Shown piece by piece: positions 31,650 through 40,144 of a stretch of 46,559 nt of DNA (positions are counted from its first letter, which is position 1; every line of letters starts with the position of its first letter). The position numbers and the translations under genes were made by a program. The DNA is from Chloroflexota bacterium (GTDB lineage: Bacteria > Chloroflexota > Anaerolineae > Anaerolineales > UBA11858), in contig JABGRQ010000104.1 of the NCBI GenBank assembly GCA_018648225.1, positions 1 through 46,559 of the forward strand, read 5' to 3'. The notes under the pieces were generated by a model. The model saw only the letters and a list, made by a program, of their open reading frames with translations. It had not been told where the DNA came from and made no database searches.

Positions 31650-32720
31650 ATGAAACTCGGAATTATCGGCCTTCCTCAGGCAGGAAAAACAACTATTTTT
31701 AACGCCCTCACCCGCGGCGACCGCCCTACCTCCATGGGTGGGGGGCGATTCGATGTGCATACCGCGGTGGTGGATGTCCCCGATCCGCGCGTCGACGCAC
31801 TCTCGGAGATGTTCCAGCCTAAAAAGACGACCTACGCCAAAGTGACGTATGCGGACATTGCCGGATTAGAGGGTTCTGCCAGTGGGGACCTTTCTGGCCC
31901 GTTGTTGAATCAACTCTCGCAGATGGATGGCTTCATCCATGTGGTGCGCTGCTTTGAAGATGAGAATATGCCCCACCCAGCGGGTAACATTGACCCCTTG
32001 CGCGACGTGGCCGCGATGGATACGGAATTTTTGCTCAATGATATGCTCGCCGTTGAACGCAAACTGGAAAAACTGGCCGAAGAGCGCAAAAAAGGCGCGG
32101 GGCGCGACAAAGCCGTCATCGAACGTGAATCAACCCTGTTTGAACGTCTGCGCAGCGCCCTTGAGGCCGAGAAACCCCTGCGGGAGTTGGAACTCTCCAA
32201 AGATGAGCGCAATATCATCGCCGGGTTTGGCTTCCTGACCCGCAAATATACATTATTGGTACTCAATCTCGCCGAAGGGCAAGCCCCACCTGAAATTGAC
32301 TATCCCTGCGGAAAACGCATTTGCACGATCCCCCTGCAAGGCCAGTTGGAAATGGAGATTTCGAAACTCTCCGCCGAAGAAGCCGCCGTATTCATGGAGG
32401 AGTACAACATTTCAGAGCCGATCCTGAAACGCATGATTCAGGCCTCATATGAATTGCTCGATCTACAATCGTTCTTCACCGTGGGTGAAGACGAAGTGCG
32501 CGCCTGGACGGTGCGACGCGGCGCATTGGCCCCCGAAGCAGCGGGCACGATCCACAGCGACCTGGAGAAAGGCTTCATCCGCGCCGAAGTGGTGCCCTAT
32601 GAAGACCTGGTAGAACTGGGCGGGATGGCCGAAGCGCGCAACAAGGGCAAATTACGACTGGAAGGCAAACAATATCTGGTGCAAGATGGCGATATTATGC
32701 ACGTAAGGTTTAATGTCTGA
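31650..32720 (+). CDS. ychF: Obg-family nucleotide hydrolase YchF
   Basis: The 356-residue protein is a YchF/OLA1-type P-loop protein, which hydrolyses ATP as well as GTP, associates with ribosomes and affects stress responses. It has the P-loop IGLPQAGKTTIFN, switch/G3 region VTYADIAGLEGSA, and the YchF-type G4 N-x-x-E (NLAE in LLVLNLAEGQ) that explains its relaxed base preference. A helical coiled-coil (NDMLAVERKLEKLAEERKKG) and a C-terminal TGS domain follow (SFFTVGEDEVRAWTVRRG, then VQDGDIMHVRFNV). The second residue of the usual GxPN loop is altered (PQAGKTT for PNVGKST). The leader hairpin suggests regulation. Confidence 0.95.
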   Translation: MKLGIIGLPQAGKTTIFNALTRGDRPTSMGGGRFDVHTAVVDVPDPRVDALSEMFQPKKTTYAKVTYADIAGLEGSASGDLSGPLLNQLSQMDGFIHVVRCFEDENMPHPAGNIDPLRDVAAMDTEFLLNDMLAVERKLEKLAEERKKGAGRDKAVIERESTLFERLRSALEAEKPLRELELSKDERNIIAGFGFLTRKYTLLVLNLAEGQAPPEIDYPCGKRICTIPLQGQLEMEISKLSAEEAAVFMEEYNISEPILKRMIQASYELLDLQSFFTVGEDEVRAWTVRRGALAPEAAGTIHSDLEKGFIRAEVVPYEDLVELGGMAEARNKGKLRLEGKQYLVQDGDIMHVRFNV

Positions 32721-32723
32721 TAA

Positions 32724-32795
32724 CCCTCACCCCCGACCCCTCTCCCGAAATCGGGAGAGGGACAGACCTGAGTGAAACGAAGGTCAGGGTGAGGG
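32724..32795. repeat. Dispersed nested palindrome (second copy)
   Basis: Outer arms CCCTCACCC (32724-32732) and GGGTGAGGG (32787-32795) enclose the hairpin CTCTCCCGA-AA-TCGGGAGAG. This is the same design as at 5506-5573, with a different spacer sequence. It follows the ychF stop at once. Confidence 0.75.
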
Positions 32796-32819
32796 CTTAT
32801 GGGGGTAAATTGAATCGAG

Positions 32820-32825
32820 TATAAT
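32820..32825 (+). promoter_or_regulatory. -10 element of pepF
   Basis: A perfect TATAAT lies 45 bases before the ATG; a -35 is not evident at the right distance. AAGGAA precedes the start codon by 13 bases. Confidence 0.5.
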
Positions 32826-32870
32826 GTACAAACATTTTTCACCCATTGAACAAAAGGAAGCATAAAGAAA

Positions 32871-34643
32871 ATGACCGCATATCAACTATCACCCTGGTGT
32901 CTGAACGATCTTTATCCCGCCATCGACGCGCCGGAAGTAGAAGCGTCTTTCAAAAAATTGGAAGAAAAAGCCGCCGCGTTTGAAGTGCGCCGCGCCGCGC
33001 TGACCGAGGAGATTGATTTCGAAGATTTCATGGATGTGATTAAAGAAATCGAAGTGCTGACCCTCGAGGGCAGCCGTCTGGCGACGTACCCGGGGTTGTT
33101 GTTTGCTGCCGATACGCAAGATCAGGACGTGCAGTCGCTCTATGCGCGCGTGCAACAATTTGTTGCTAAAGTGCAAAACCTGACCCTGTTCTTCTCGCTA
33201 TGGTGGAAAGAGTTGAACAACGCAAAAGCCAACGAACTGATGTCGCTCTCAGATGGCTACCGCTATTGGTTGGAGGAGATGCGCCACTTTAAACCCCACA
33301 CTCTCACCGAACCCGAAGAGAAAATCATCAATATCAAAGATGTTACCGGCGCGCAGGCGTTGGTCACACTATATGATTCGATCACCAATCGTTATGCTTT
33401 CAAGGTTGAGGTGGACGGCGAAGTGCAGGAATTTACCCGCGGGCAGCTGATTCCGCTGATTCAGGGCGGTGATCCCGATTTGCGCGCCGCAGCCTATCAG
33501 GAACAGTATCGCGTCTATGAGGATGACGGCCCAATTTTGGGGCAAATGTACCAAAACCTGATCCGCGATTGGCAGGCCGAAAATGTGGAGTTGCGCAACT
33601 ATGCCACGCCGATCTCGGCCCGCAATCTGGTCAACGATCTGCCCGACGATGTCGTTAATATTCTGCTGGATGTGTGCGAAAAGAACGCCGATATTTTCCA
33701 GCGTTATTTCAAACTCAAAGCCAAATGGCTGGGTGTGGAAAAATTGCGCCGCTACGATGTCTATGCCCCCGTAGCCGAGGCTGACAAAACCTACGCTTTC
33801 AACACTGGCGTAGAACTCACCCTGGAAGCGTTTGCAGAGTTTGATCCGCGCGTGGCGGAGTTGGCCGCAAAGGTCTTTGAAGACGGCCATATTGACAGCG
33901 AAGTGCGCAAGGGCAAACAAGATGGCGCCTTCTGCGCCTCGGTAGTGCCGGGGCATACGCCCTATGTCAAAGTGAATTACCAGGGCAAAGCCAATGACGT
34001 CGCTACGCTGGCGCACGAGTTGGGTCACGCCATTCATGCCATGCTGGCCTTTGATCATAATGTATTCACGTTCCACTCTGCGCTGCCGATGGCTGAGAAT
34101 GCCTCCACCTTCGCCGAGATGCTGCTAGTAGACCGTCTGCTCGAAGTGGAAGAAGACCCCGCCGTGCGGCGCGATATTCTCTTCCGCCAGGTGGATGATG
34201 CCTACGCCACAATTATTCGCCAGGCATTTTTCGCCATGTTCGAAGTCACCGCGCACGATATGGTCGCCGAGGGCGCCACGGTGGATAAACTCTCTGAAGC
34301 TTATATGGAAAATCTCCGCAAGCAGTTTGGCGATGCGATTGAACTCAGCGATGAATTCAAATGGGAATGGGTCTCGATCCCCCATTTTTTCCATGTGCCG
34401 TTCTATGTTTATGCCTACAGCTTTGGGCAATTGCTGGTGCTCTCGCTTTACAAACAGTTTAAGGCCGAAGGTGAGGCCTTCAAGCCGCGCTATATCAAAA
34501 TTCTCGAAGCGGGTGGCTCTGCATCCCCGACGGATATTTGTGCCGCGGCTGGCCTGGATATTACTAAAGCCGAATTCTGGCAGGGCGGTTTCGATGTGAT
34601 TGCCGAGATGGTGGCACAGTTAGAAGCTATTCCGGTGGAGTAA
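32871..34643 (+). CDS. pepF: M3 family oligoendopeptidase F
   Basis: PepF is a cytoplasmic zinc endopeptidase that degrades short peptides. The 590-residue protein has the N-terminal helical PepF domain, the HExxH motif as HELGH (382-386), the third ligand region ENASTFAEMLLVDRLL about 25 residues later, and the C-terminal HDMVAEGAT, FKWEWVSIPHFFHVPFYVYAY and SFGQLLVLSLY segments typical of the family. Length is normal. The enzyme fits functionally with the peptide ABC importer of this window, though it is in a separate transcription unit. Confidence 0.95.
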   Translation: MTAYQLSPWCLNDLYPAIDAPEVEASFKKLEEKAAAFEVRRAALTEEIDFEDFMDVIKEIEVLTLEGSRLATYPGLLFAADTQDQDVQSLYARVQQFVAKVQNLTLFFSLWWKELNNAKANELMSLSDGYRYWLEEMRHFKPHTLTEPEEKIINIKDVTGAQALVTLYDSITNRYAFKVEVDGEVQEFTRGQLIPLIQGGDPDLRAAAYQEQYRVYEDDGPILGQMYQNLIRDWQAENVELRNYATPISARNLVNDLPDDVVNILLDVCEKNADIFQRYFKLKAKWLGVEKLRRYDVYAPVAEADKTYAFNTGVELTLEAFAEFDPRVAELAAKVFEDGHIDSEVRKGKQDGAFCASVVPGHTPYVKVNYQGKANDVATLAHELGHAIHAMLAFDHNVFTFHSALPMAENASTFAEMLLVDRLLEVEEDPAVRRDILFRQVDDAYATIIRQAFFAMFEVTAHDMVAEGATVDKLSEAYMENLRKQFGDAIELSDEFKWEWVSIPHFFHVPFYVYAYSFGQLLVLSLYKQFKAEGEAFKPRYIKILEAGGSASPTDICAAAGLDITKAEFWQGGFDVIAEMVAQLEAIPVE

Positions 34644-34667
34644 TTTCCCCCACCCCTTGCCCATCTG

Positions 34668-34717
34668 CGCCAAAAAAGATACGGGGCTGCGAATGCAGCC
34701 CCGTATCTTTTTTGGCG
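34668..34717. terminator. Bidirectional terminator between convergent genes
   Basis: CGCCAAAAAAGATACGGGG with CTGC pairs with GCAG and CCCCGTATCTTTTTTGGCG across a GAAT loop. The 23-bp stem has an A-run on one side and a T-run on the other, so it serves pepF and the reverse gene. Confidence 0.95.
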
Positions 34718-34718
34718 A

Positions 34719-35597
34719 TTATTTTAACCCATCCGCCAGCATTTTCAGTAAATTCCCCAGGGCTTGCAGGTCTTCTTCTTCGAGGCAATTCCACGGGGGC
34801 AGGAAATACTCATTGGTTTTATCTTCCGCTTGTTGACGAAGTTCCAGCCCCTCGGGAGTCAGGTAATATTCCCCGGATTTACTTTTTGCCAACCCGCGTT
34901 CCACAATCTCGCGCAACGCATTCTCATATACCTTTCGGCTTTGCCGCCGATGATGCAGCTTTTTATGCAAATTGTCCAATGAGATGGATTTCTCGCGCCA
35001 GATCAGAGTGTAGGCTTCCCAGGCGGGGCCTTCAAAACCCAGCGATCCCCAGGCAGCCAGATGGGCGTCGTCGTGGTAGGCGGCCAGGTCGCTGAGGCAT
35101 TGATCCACCTGAATGAGCAAGGGGGCATTTTCGCCGGGATCAAAGCGGCGGCTGTGGGTAATTGCCCATTTCGCGGGCGGTTCTGGCGAGGTGTGGCTGG
35201 CCTTGACCAGGCGGCGCAATAAAACGGTCAGATAATGCAAATCGGAGGGGCGCATGGGATTGAGATTTTCCATGCGGGCATAGGCGGTCAGGATGATCTG
35301 CTGCACCAGTTCTTGCCCTGTTTCAGTGAGCACATATTCGTTTGGGTGTACGGTTGCCAGCAATCCTTGCGCGGAGGTTTCCTCCAGGCGTTTGCTGAAT
35401 TCCTGGCAGGGCGTGCGTTTTTGGAGCATTTTGGCGGTTACCGGTTCGGGATCGAAACTCATGATACTGAGCAACAACACCCAGGTGCCGCGATCTACCC
35501 CCATTTTTGACGCGACTTCATCCATCGCCGGGATGTAGTGATTGCCCAGCGTAGTCAAAGCATCTAATACCAGTTGCCAGAATTGGGGATCGCTCAT
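34719..35597 (-). CDS. Winged-helix (MarR-like) domain protein
   Basis: The 292-residue protein appears to contain two winged-helix units: one near 15-115 (WVLLLSIMSFDPEPVTAKML, SKRLEETSAQGLLATVHPNE, YVLTETGQELVQQ) and one near 185-270 (AWEAYTLIWREKSISLDNLH, ALREIVERGLAKSKSGEYYL, TPEGLELRQQAEDKTN). Each ends with the L-T-x-x-G-x-E/L segment of MarR-like wings. Between them lie histidine-containing helices (HYLTVLLRRLVKASHT, AAYHDDAHLAAW). Members of this kind are listed only as helix-turn-helix proteins. It could be a transcription factor or a DinB-like ligand-binding sensor. AAGGAGGAGGG precedes the ATG, a very strong ribosome-binding site. Confidence 0.75.
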   Translation of the reverse strand: MSDPQFWQLVLDALTTLGNHYIPAMDEVASKMGVDRGTWVLLLSIMSFDPEPVTAKMLQKRTPCQEFSKRLEETSAQGLLATVHPNEYVLTETGQELVQQIILTAYARMENLNPMRPSDLHYLTVLLRRLVKASHTSPEPPAKWAITHSRRFDPGENAPLLIQVDQCLSDLAAYHDDAHLAAWGSLGFEGPAWEAYTLIWREKSISLDNLHKKLHHRRQSRKVYENALREIVERGLAKSKSGEYYLTPEGLELRQQAEDKTNEYFLPPWNCLEEEDLQALGNLLKMLADGLK

Positions 35598-35647
35598 GAC
35601 GCCCTCCTCCTTACTTGAGGGTACTTACGCCAAAAAACTCTAGTCCT

Positions 35648-35719
35648 ATTGTACCGCATTTGGAATCGGGCAAAGTTTGGACGGTGAGGTACCTTCTCGA
35701 ATACGCCGCGTGTTATAAT
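35648..35719. promoter_or_regulatory. Divergent -10 elements for the winged-helix and sugar permease genes
   Basis: Reverse: TACAAT at 35653-35648, 51 bases before the ATG at 35597. Forward: TATAAT at 35714-35719, 38 bases before the GTG at 35758. Neither has a convincing -35. The winged-helix protein could regulate this shared region. Confidence 0.5.
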
Positions 35720-35757
35720 GACGCCGCATTGATGAGCCGACATTGTGGAGGTCGCAT

Positions 35758-37419
35758 GTGAATATTGCTTTCTTTTCCGGACGACGGTTACGATTATGGC
35801 GGGAATATATCACCGCATATTTAATGATCGCACCGGCATCGATTCTCATCTTTACGTTTGGAATTTTTCCAGTGGGGTTTGCGTTATTTGTGAGTATGCA
35901 CAAATGGCGGCTGAAACGGGGTGCTTTTTTGGGGGCCGAGAACTATATTCGAGCGTTGGAAAATTTAGCTTATATTGCCTTCTTTATCCTGGCAATTGGT
36001 CTTGTAGCCTGGGCTGTGATCAGCCTCCGGCGCGCATATCGTCAGACACAGGAATTTGACGACAAGCCCTGGGCGTTGTTGTTCCCTGCCGTTTTGCTGG
36101 CGTTAACATTCTTGAGTCTGGTGTATTGGGCTTTCCGCGTGCTGCCCGGCGCTTTGGATATTGCCGACAAAATCATTGGCGTGACCAAGACGCGGGAACT
36201 ATTCATGCAGCTTTTGGCGGAAGCTTTTTATCTGCCACAAGCCTATACGCCATGGCTGGTTTTTCTGGCGCTGGGGCTTGCTGTGCTGATCGTACTGGTT
36301 GTCTATACATACGTACGCATGTTTGCCAATCCGCGCCATCTGGGGTATCTATTTCAATTTACTGGAGCCGTTTTGGGATTAATAATCGGCGGCTGGCTTT
36401 TATGGGTCAATTTTACACTGGTGAAAGCTGCCTACTCACTGGCGCTTGAAACCGGCCAGGATGCTGGAATCTGGCCACAAGTGATTACAGTGGCTTCGGG
36501 CGTGATCTTGCTCTACGCAGGTTGGAAAGTCTGGCAACGCGGCCTTGCACAAGCCAACAATATTTCGTTTTTTATCCATGTTTTGGGGGCAATGACAATG
36601 CTAGTTGGGGCCTGGCTGCTGATTGGCGAGTTGCCTACATTGATTGCCTCTGGCGATAAAGATATTTGGGTCGGGCTGAAAGTTACCATCTTCTACTCGT
36701 TGGGAACAGTCCCCTTTCAGTTAACCTTCTCGCTCTTTCTGGCGATATTGCTCTTCCAAAAATTATGGGGTTCTGAAGTATTCCGCATGTTGTATTTCTT
36801 GCCCTATGTCACGCCCACTGTCGCCAGCGCAGCGATTTTCCGGCAATTATTCTCTAATCGTTATCAGGCGCCAATAAATCAATTATTACTAAATCTGGGG
36901 ATTGCCCCCCAGCAATGGATTCGCGAACCGCGCGGTATTTTCACACTTTTAGCAGAGGGCTTGAATATTGCCTGGCCGGAATGGGCTGCCGGGCCAAGTA
37001 TGGCTTTGCTGGTAATTATGATCTACTCAATCTGGACGTATATTGGCTATGACACAGTGATTTACCTGGCCGGATTGGGGAATATTTCCACCGAGTTGAT
37101 TGAAGCCGCCCAAATTGACGGCGCCGGGCGCTGGGAAACCTTCCGGCATATCACCCTGCCGCTGCTCTCGCCGACCACCTACTTTCTCTCGCTGTTGGCA
37201 ATTATTGGCACGTTTAAGGCCTTCAATCATATCTGGGTCATGCGGCAAGGTTTGGCGCTTGGCACAACCGATACATTCAGTGTGGTCATCTTTGCTGAAT
37301 TTTTTGAGAAACTACGCTATGGCTACGCCTCGGCGCTGGCGTTTGTGCTATTTGCTGTCATTCTTAGCCTGACGTATATCAATAATAAAATTCAGGGCGC
37401 GCGCGTATTTTATGGGTAA
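35758..37419 (+). CDS. Sugar-type ABC permease (MalF/UgpA-like) with a large membrane insertion
   Basis: The GTG at 35758 (GGAGG six bases upstream) starts a 553-residue protein, nearly twice the usual 290-310 residues. The first helix ([20 protein letters not shown], 19-38) and [11 protein letters not shown] (58-67) are normal. An insert of about 230 residues (about 70-300) contains roughly six hydrophobic segments (72-90, 105-125, 164-187, 199-219, 240-258, 271-293) and no known motif. The canonical permease then resumes at [20 protein letters not shown], with the EAA loop [20 protein letters not shown] (449-468) and a normal end. The insert is unlike the soluble P2 loop of E. coli MalF. 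The partner permease and two binding proteins follow; no ATPase is in the cluster. Confidence 0.9.
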   Translation: MNIAFFSGRRLRLWREYITAYLMIAPASILIFTFGIFPVGFALFVSMHKWRLKRGAFLGAENYIRALENLAYIAFFILAIGLVAWAVISLRRAYRQTQEFDDKPWALLFPAVLLALTFLSLVYWAFRVLPGALDIADKIIGVTKTRELFMQLLAEAFYLPQAYTPWLVFLALGLAVLIVLVVYTYVRMFANPRHLGYLFQFTGAVLGLIIGGWLLWVNFTLVKAAYSLALETGQDAGIWPQVITVASGVILLYAGWKVWQRGLAQANNISFFIHVLGAMTMLVGAWLLIGELPTLIASGDKDIWVGLKVTIFYSLGTVPFQLTFSLFLAILLFQKLWGSEVFRMLYFLPYVTPTVASAAIFRQLFSNRYQAPINQLLLNLGIAPQQWIREPRGIFTLLAEGLNIAWPEWAAGPSMALLVIMIYSIWTYIGYDTVIYLAGLGNISTELIEAAQIDGAGRWETFRHITLPLLSPTTYFLSLLAIIGTFKAFNHIWVMRQGLALGTTDTFSVVIFAEFFEKLRYGYASALAFVLFAVILSLTYINNKIQGARVFYG

Positions 37420-37424
37420 TATTT

Positions 37425-37515
37425 AACGCCAAGGCGCCAAGATGCAAGGGCGCAAAGATTTTATATGTTTTTCTTTGCGACTTTATTCCCTTGCGCTGCC
37501 TGTGTCCTTTAGGGT
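37425..37515. repeat. Dispersed palindrome (CGCCAAGGCGCCAAGATGCA family)
   Basis: The gap between the two permeases contains AACGCCAAGGCGCCAAGATG, GGGCGCAAAG and, inverted, CTTTGCGAC and CCCTTGCGCTGCC. It is a fourth sequence family of intergenic palindromes in this window and lies inside an operon. Confidence 0.6.
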
Positions 37516-37538
37516 ATAACGTTGAGGAAAATCGTTTT

Positions 37539-38402
37539 ATGAACAACGGACAACATTTCTGGAATCTATCTCGCAAAGTAGCGAAAAATATTTCGGTTTA
37601 CTCATTTCTTATTTTGGGCATTGTGATTTCAATTACGCCCTTTATATGGATGATAATGACCTCTTTCATGTCGCTGGGGGAAGCCCAGGGCATCCGCTGG
37701 ATTCCATCGGAACTGCACTTTGAAAACTATGTCAACGCCTGGAAAGAAGCCGCCTTCTCCGAATATTTCGTCAACAGTGTAGCGATTACCCTCATTACGC
37801 TGTCCGGTGAACTGACTTTCAGTATAATGGCGGCCTACGCGTTTGCCCGCATTAAATTCCCCGGGCGTGATGCCATCTTTGGGCTGTTGCTCAGCACGAT
37901 TATGATCCCGGCGATGGTTAATATCATCCCCAATTTCCTCACCGTCACCTGGTTGGGGCGTATCGGCCCCATCAAATGGATCAACAACTGGCCCGCGCTG
38001 ACCATCCCCTTCATGGGCAGTATCTTCTCCATTTTCCTGTTGCGCCAATTCTTTGCCCAAATCCCCGATGAACTTTTTGACGCCGCCCGCATCGATGGGG
38101 CCGGGCATTTGCGTTTCCTGGCACAGGTAGTGCTGCCGCTTTCCAAAGCGCCGGTGATGGTCATCATTGTACTTTCGTTCATCGGTTCGTGGAACGCGCT
38201 GGCCTGGCCGATGCTGGTCACAAACTCTCCGGAGTGGCGGCCTATCGCCGTGGGCTTATATAACTTTGTCGAAGAAGCCGGGCAAATGTTGCACCTGATG
38301 ATGGCTGGCGCATTCATCACCATCATCCCCATTTTGGTGCTGTACTTCTTCACGCAAAAACAATTCACTGAGAGTATCGCCCGCAGCGGTCTGAAGGGTT
38401 AG
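37539..38402 (+). CDS. Sugar-type ABC permease (MalG/UgpE-like)
   Basis: The 287-residue membrane protein has the standard size and six helices. Landmarks are ISITPFIWMIMTSFMSLGEA, ENYVNAWKEAAFSEYFVNSV, AYAFARIKFPGRDAIF, the EAA loop ELFDAARIDGAGHLRFLAQV and the end FFTQKQFTESIARSGLKG. The open frame starts at 37491 within a palindromic repeat; the ATG at 37539 has GAGGAAA ten bases upstream. It pairs with the oversized permease 119 bases before it. The ATP-binding subunit must be encoded elsewhere, as is common for carbohydrate importers that share one ATPase. Confidence 0.94.
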   Translation: MNNGQHFWNLSRKVAKNISVYSFLILGIVISITPFIWMIMTSFMSLGEAQGIRWIPSELHFENYVNAWKEAAFSEYFVNSVAITLITLSGELTFSIMAAYAFARIKFPGRDAIFGLLLSTIMIPAMVNIIPNFLTVTWLGRIGPIKWINNWPALTIPFMGSIFSIFLLRQFFAQIPDELFDAARIDGAGHLRFLAQVVLPLSKAPVMVIIVLSFIGSWNALAWPMLVTNSPEWRPIAVGLYNFVEEAGQMLHLMMAGAFITIIPILVLYFFTQKQFTESIARSGLKG

Positions 38403-38617
38403 GGATGGATTTTTAAGATAACCACCGATTAACTTATGATAAACTAATTTTGCATGAAGACCAGCTACAAGTATGTTCAATCACCTATTGCGGCAGAGCG
38501 AACGCCCCCTGTGTGGGTTGCCATAGTGGAGGGAATTCTGCCTCAATAGATGTTCGGGGGCCATCTCCCCGAATTGATTTAATTCCTATTCATTTCCCAA
38601 ATTTCAAGGAGAGAAGA
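38403..38617 (+). promoter_or_regulatory. Promoter and leader of the first sugar-binding lipoprotein gene
   Basis: TATGATAAACT at 38435-38445 includes a TATGAT -10 candidate; the same 11-mer precedes the paralogous gene at 40091. The leader of about 170 bases holds a hairpin TTCGGGG (38553-38559) with CCCCGAA (38567-38573). AAGGAGAG precedes the ATG at 38618. No gene is seen in this gap. Confidence 0.5.
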
Positions 38618-40006
38618 ATGACGAAAAAATCTTTACCCATTTTGCTGATGCTAATACTAATGCTCTCATTGGCCTTAGTAGCCTGCAAGCCCGCGGCAGA
38701 AGAACCCGCTGCCGAAGAGCCTGTTGTTGAAGATCCGGTTGCCGCCGATGAAGCCATGGGCGTAAGTCTGGCCGATCTGGCAGGCACCACCGTGACCTTC
38801 TGGCATGTGTGGGGCACGGGCGATCCCGCCGAAGGCATGACCGCCATCGTGGATGAGTTCAATGCCAGCAACGAATGGGGCATCACCGTCGAAGCTGTTG
38901 ACCAAGGTCACTACCGCGACGCTGAAGACGCCATGAACGCCGCCATCCAGTCGGGCGATGTGCCCAATGCCGTGGTTGGCTATGCCAATGCGCTGGCTGG
39001 TTGGTACTCGGTTGGCACCATTGCAGACATCCAGCCCTATGTGGATGACGCAGTAGTCGGCTTTACCGCCGAAGAGATTGCCGATTTCTACCCCGGAGCT
39101 TTCAATGGCAGTGTCATCGCCGATGGCTCTCGCATTGCGTTGCCACTCAGCCAGTCTGCCAATGTGATGTTCTACAACCAGACTTGGGCGCAGGAACTCG
39201 GTTTCGAGAATGCTCCCACTAATGCCGCCGAATTCAAAGAGCAAGCTTGTGCCGCGGCTGCGGCCAATGCTGCCGATGATGATCCCGACAATGATGGTAT
39301 GGGTGGTTTGGTGATGTACACAGGCGCTTCCAATGTTTTCTCCTGGCTGTATGCCTTTGGCGATGACGGTCTTGCCGAAGATGGCGCTAGCTACGATCTA
39401 GGCTCACAGGCCATGCAAGATGTGGCTGCCTTTGTGAAAGAACTCTGGGACGAAGGCTGTGCTTTCCCCACCGAGAGTTACCCCAATCCTGAATTCGCTA
39501 CCCGCAAAGCGCTCTTTACCATGAGTTCCTCCGTGGGTATCCCCTATCAGGTAGCCGCCTTCGAAGAAGCCGGTGTCGCTGATGAGTGGGTCTTTATTCC
39601 CTTTGTAGGACCTGAAGGCGAGCAGGCCGTGAATGCTTTTGGTCAATATGTTGCTCTGGTCAACACCAATCCTGTTGAAAACCTGGCGACCTGGTTGTTC
39701 CTGAAATCCTTCACCACGCCCGAAGCTCAGGCCACCTGGATTAGCGCTAGCGCCTACTACCCTGTGCGCATGAGTACTGAACCGTTGGTATCAGAATATA
39801 GCGCTGCACATCCGCAGTGGCAAACTGGCCTGGAATTCTTGTCCAATGGATACTCTGAACCGACCATGGCTTCGTGGGGTTCTGTGCGCCGCGCAGTGCA
39901 AGATTCCTTCGATGTAATTATCCAGGGTTCAGCCGATGAAATTCCAGCTTACCTTGAAGAACTCAACAATAATGCGGCTGAGTTAGTCGCAGAAATTGAC
40001 GGGTAA
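38618..40006 (+). CDS. Sugar ABC transporter substrate-binding lipoprotein (first paralog)
   Basis: The 462-residue SBP_bac_1-type lipoprotein has lipobox LVAC (C23), an acidic AEEPAAEEPVVEDPVA linker and the fold opening TTVTFWHVWGTGDPAEGM, AIVDEFNASNEWGITVEAVD. Other landmarks are GDVPNAVVGYANALAGWYS, GSRIALPLSQSANVMFYNQ, an Asp-rich segment DDDPDNDGMGG that resembles a calcium-binding loop, and YYPVRMSTEPLV. It probably binds a carbohydrate or glycerophosphodiester, as UgpB-like proteins do; the ligand is not deducible. A near-identical paralog follows after a terminator, and the permeases lie upstream on the same strand. Confidence 0.92.
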   Translation: MTKKSLPILLMLILMLSLALVACKPAAEEPAAEEPVVEDPVAADEAMGVSLADLAGTTVTFWHVWGTGDPAEGMTAIVDEFNASNEWGITVEAVDQGHYRDAEDAMNAAIQSGDVPNAVVGYANALAGWYSVGTIADIQPYVDDAVVGFTAEEIADFYPGAFNGSVIADGSRIALPLSQSANVMFYNQTWAQELGFENAPTNAAEFKEQACAAAAANAADDDPDNDGMGGLVMYTGASNVFSWLYAFGDDGLAEDGASYDLGSQAMQDVAAFVKELWDEGCAFPTESYPNPEFATRKALFTMSSSVGIPYQVAAFEEAGVADEWVFIPFVGPEGEQAVNAFGQYVALVNTNPVENLATWLFLKSFTTPEAQATWISASAYYPVRMSTEPLVSEYSAAHPQWQTGLEFLSNGYSEPTMASWGSVRRAVQDSFDVIIQGSADEIPAYLEELNNNAAELVAEIDG

Positions 40007-40040
40007 ATATAATGTATCCAGCCCTCCAAGGGTCTTAATT

Positions 40041-40084
40041 ACACAAAAAGAGTTGCAACCGCATGGTTGCAACTCTTTTTGTGT
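40041..40084 (+). terminator. Rho-independent terminator after the first binding protein
   Basis: ACACAAAAAGAGTTGCAACC pairs with GGTTGCAACTCTTTTTGTGT across GCAT. It is a perfect 20-bp stem with a T-run and can work in both directions. Confidence 0.95.
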
Positions 40085-40090
40085 GGGCAA

Positions 40091-40101
40091 TATGATAAAC
40101 T
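40091..40101 (+). promoter_or_regulatory. Promoter of the second sugar-binding lipoprotein gene
   Basis: TATGATAAACT is identical to 38435-38445. TTGCAA (40067-40072) in the terminator arm could be the -35, with an 18-base spacer. The gene thus has its own promoter despite following the cluster. Confidence 0.5.
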
Positions 40102-40144
40102 GTAATTGAACGATCGAAAACAACAACACGGTGGAAAAACAGCT

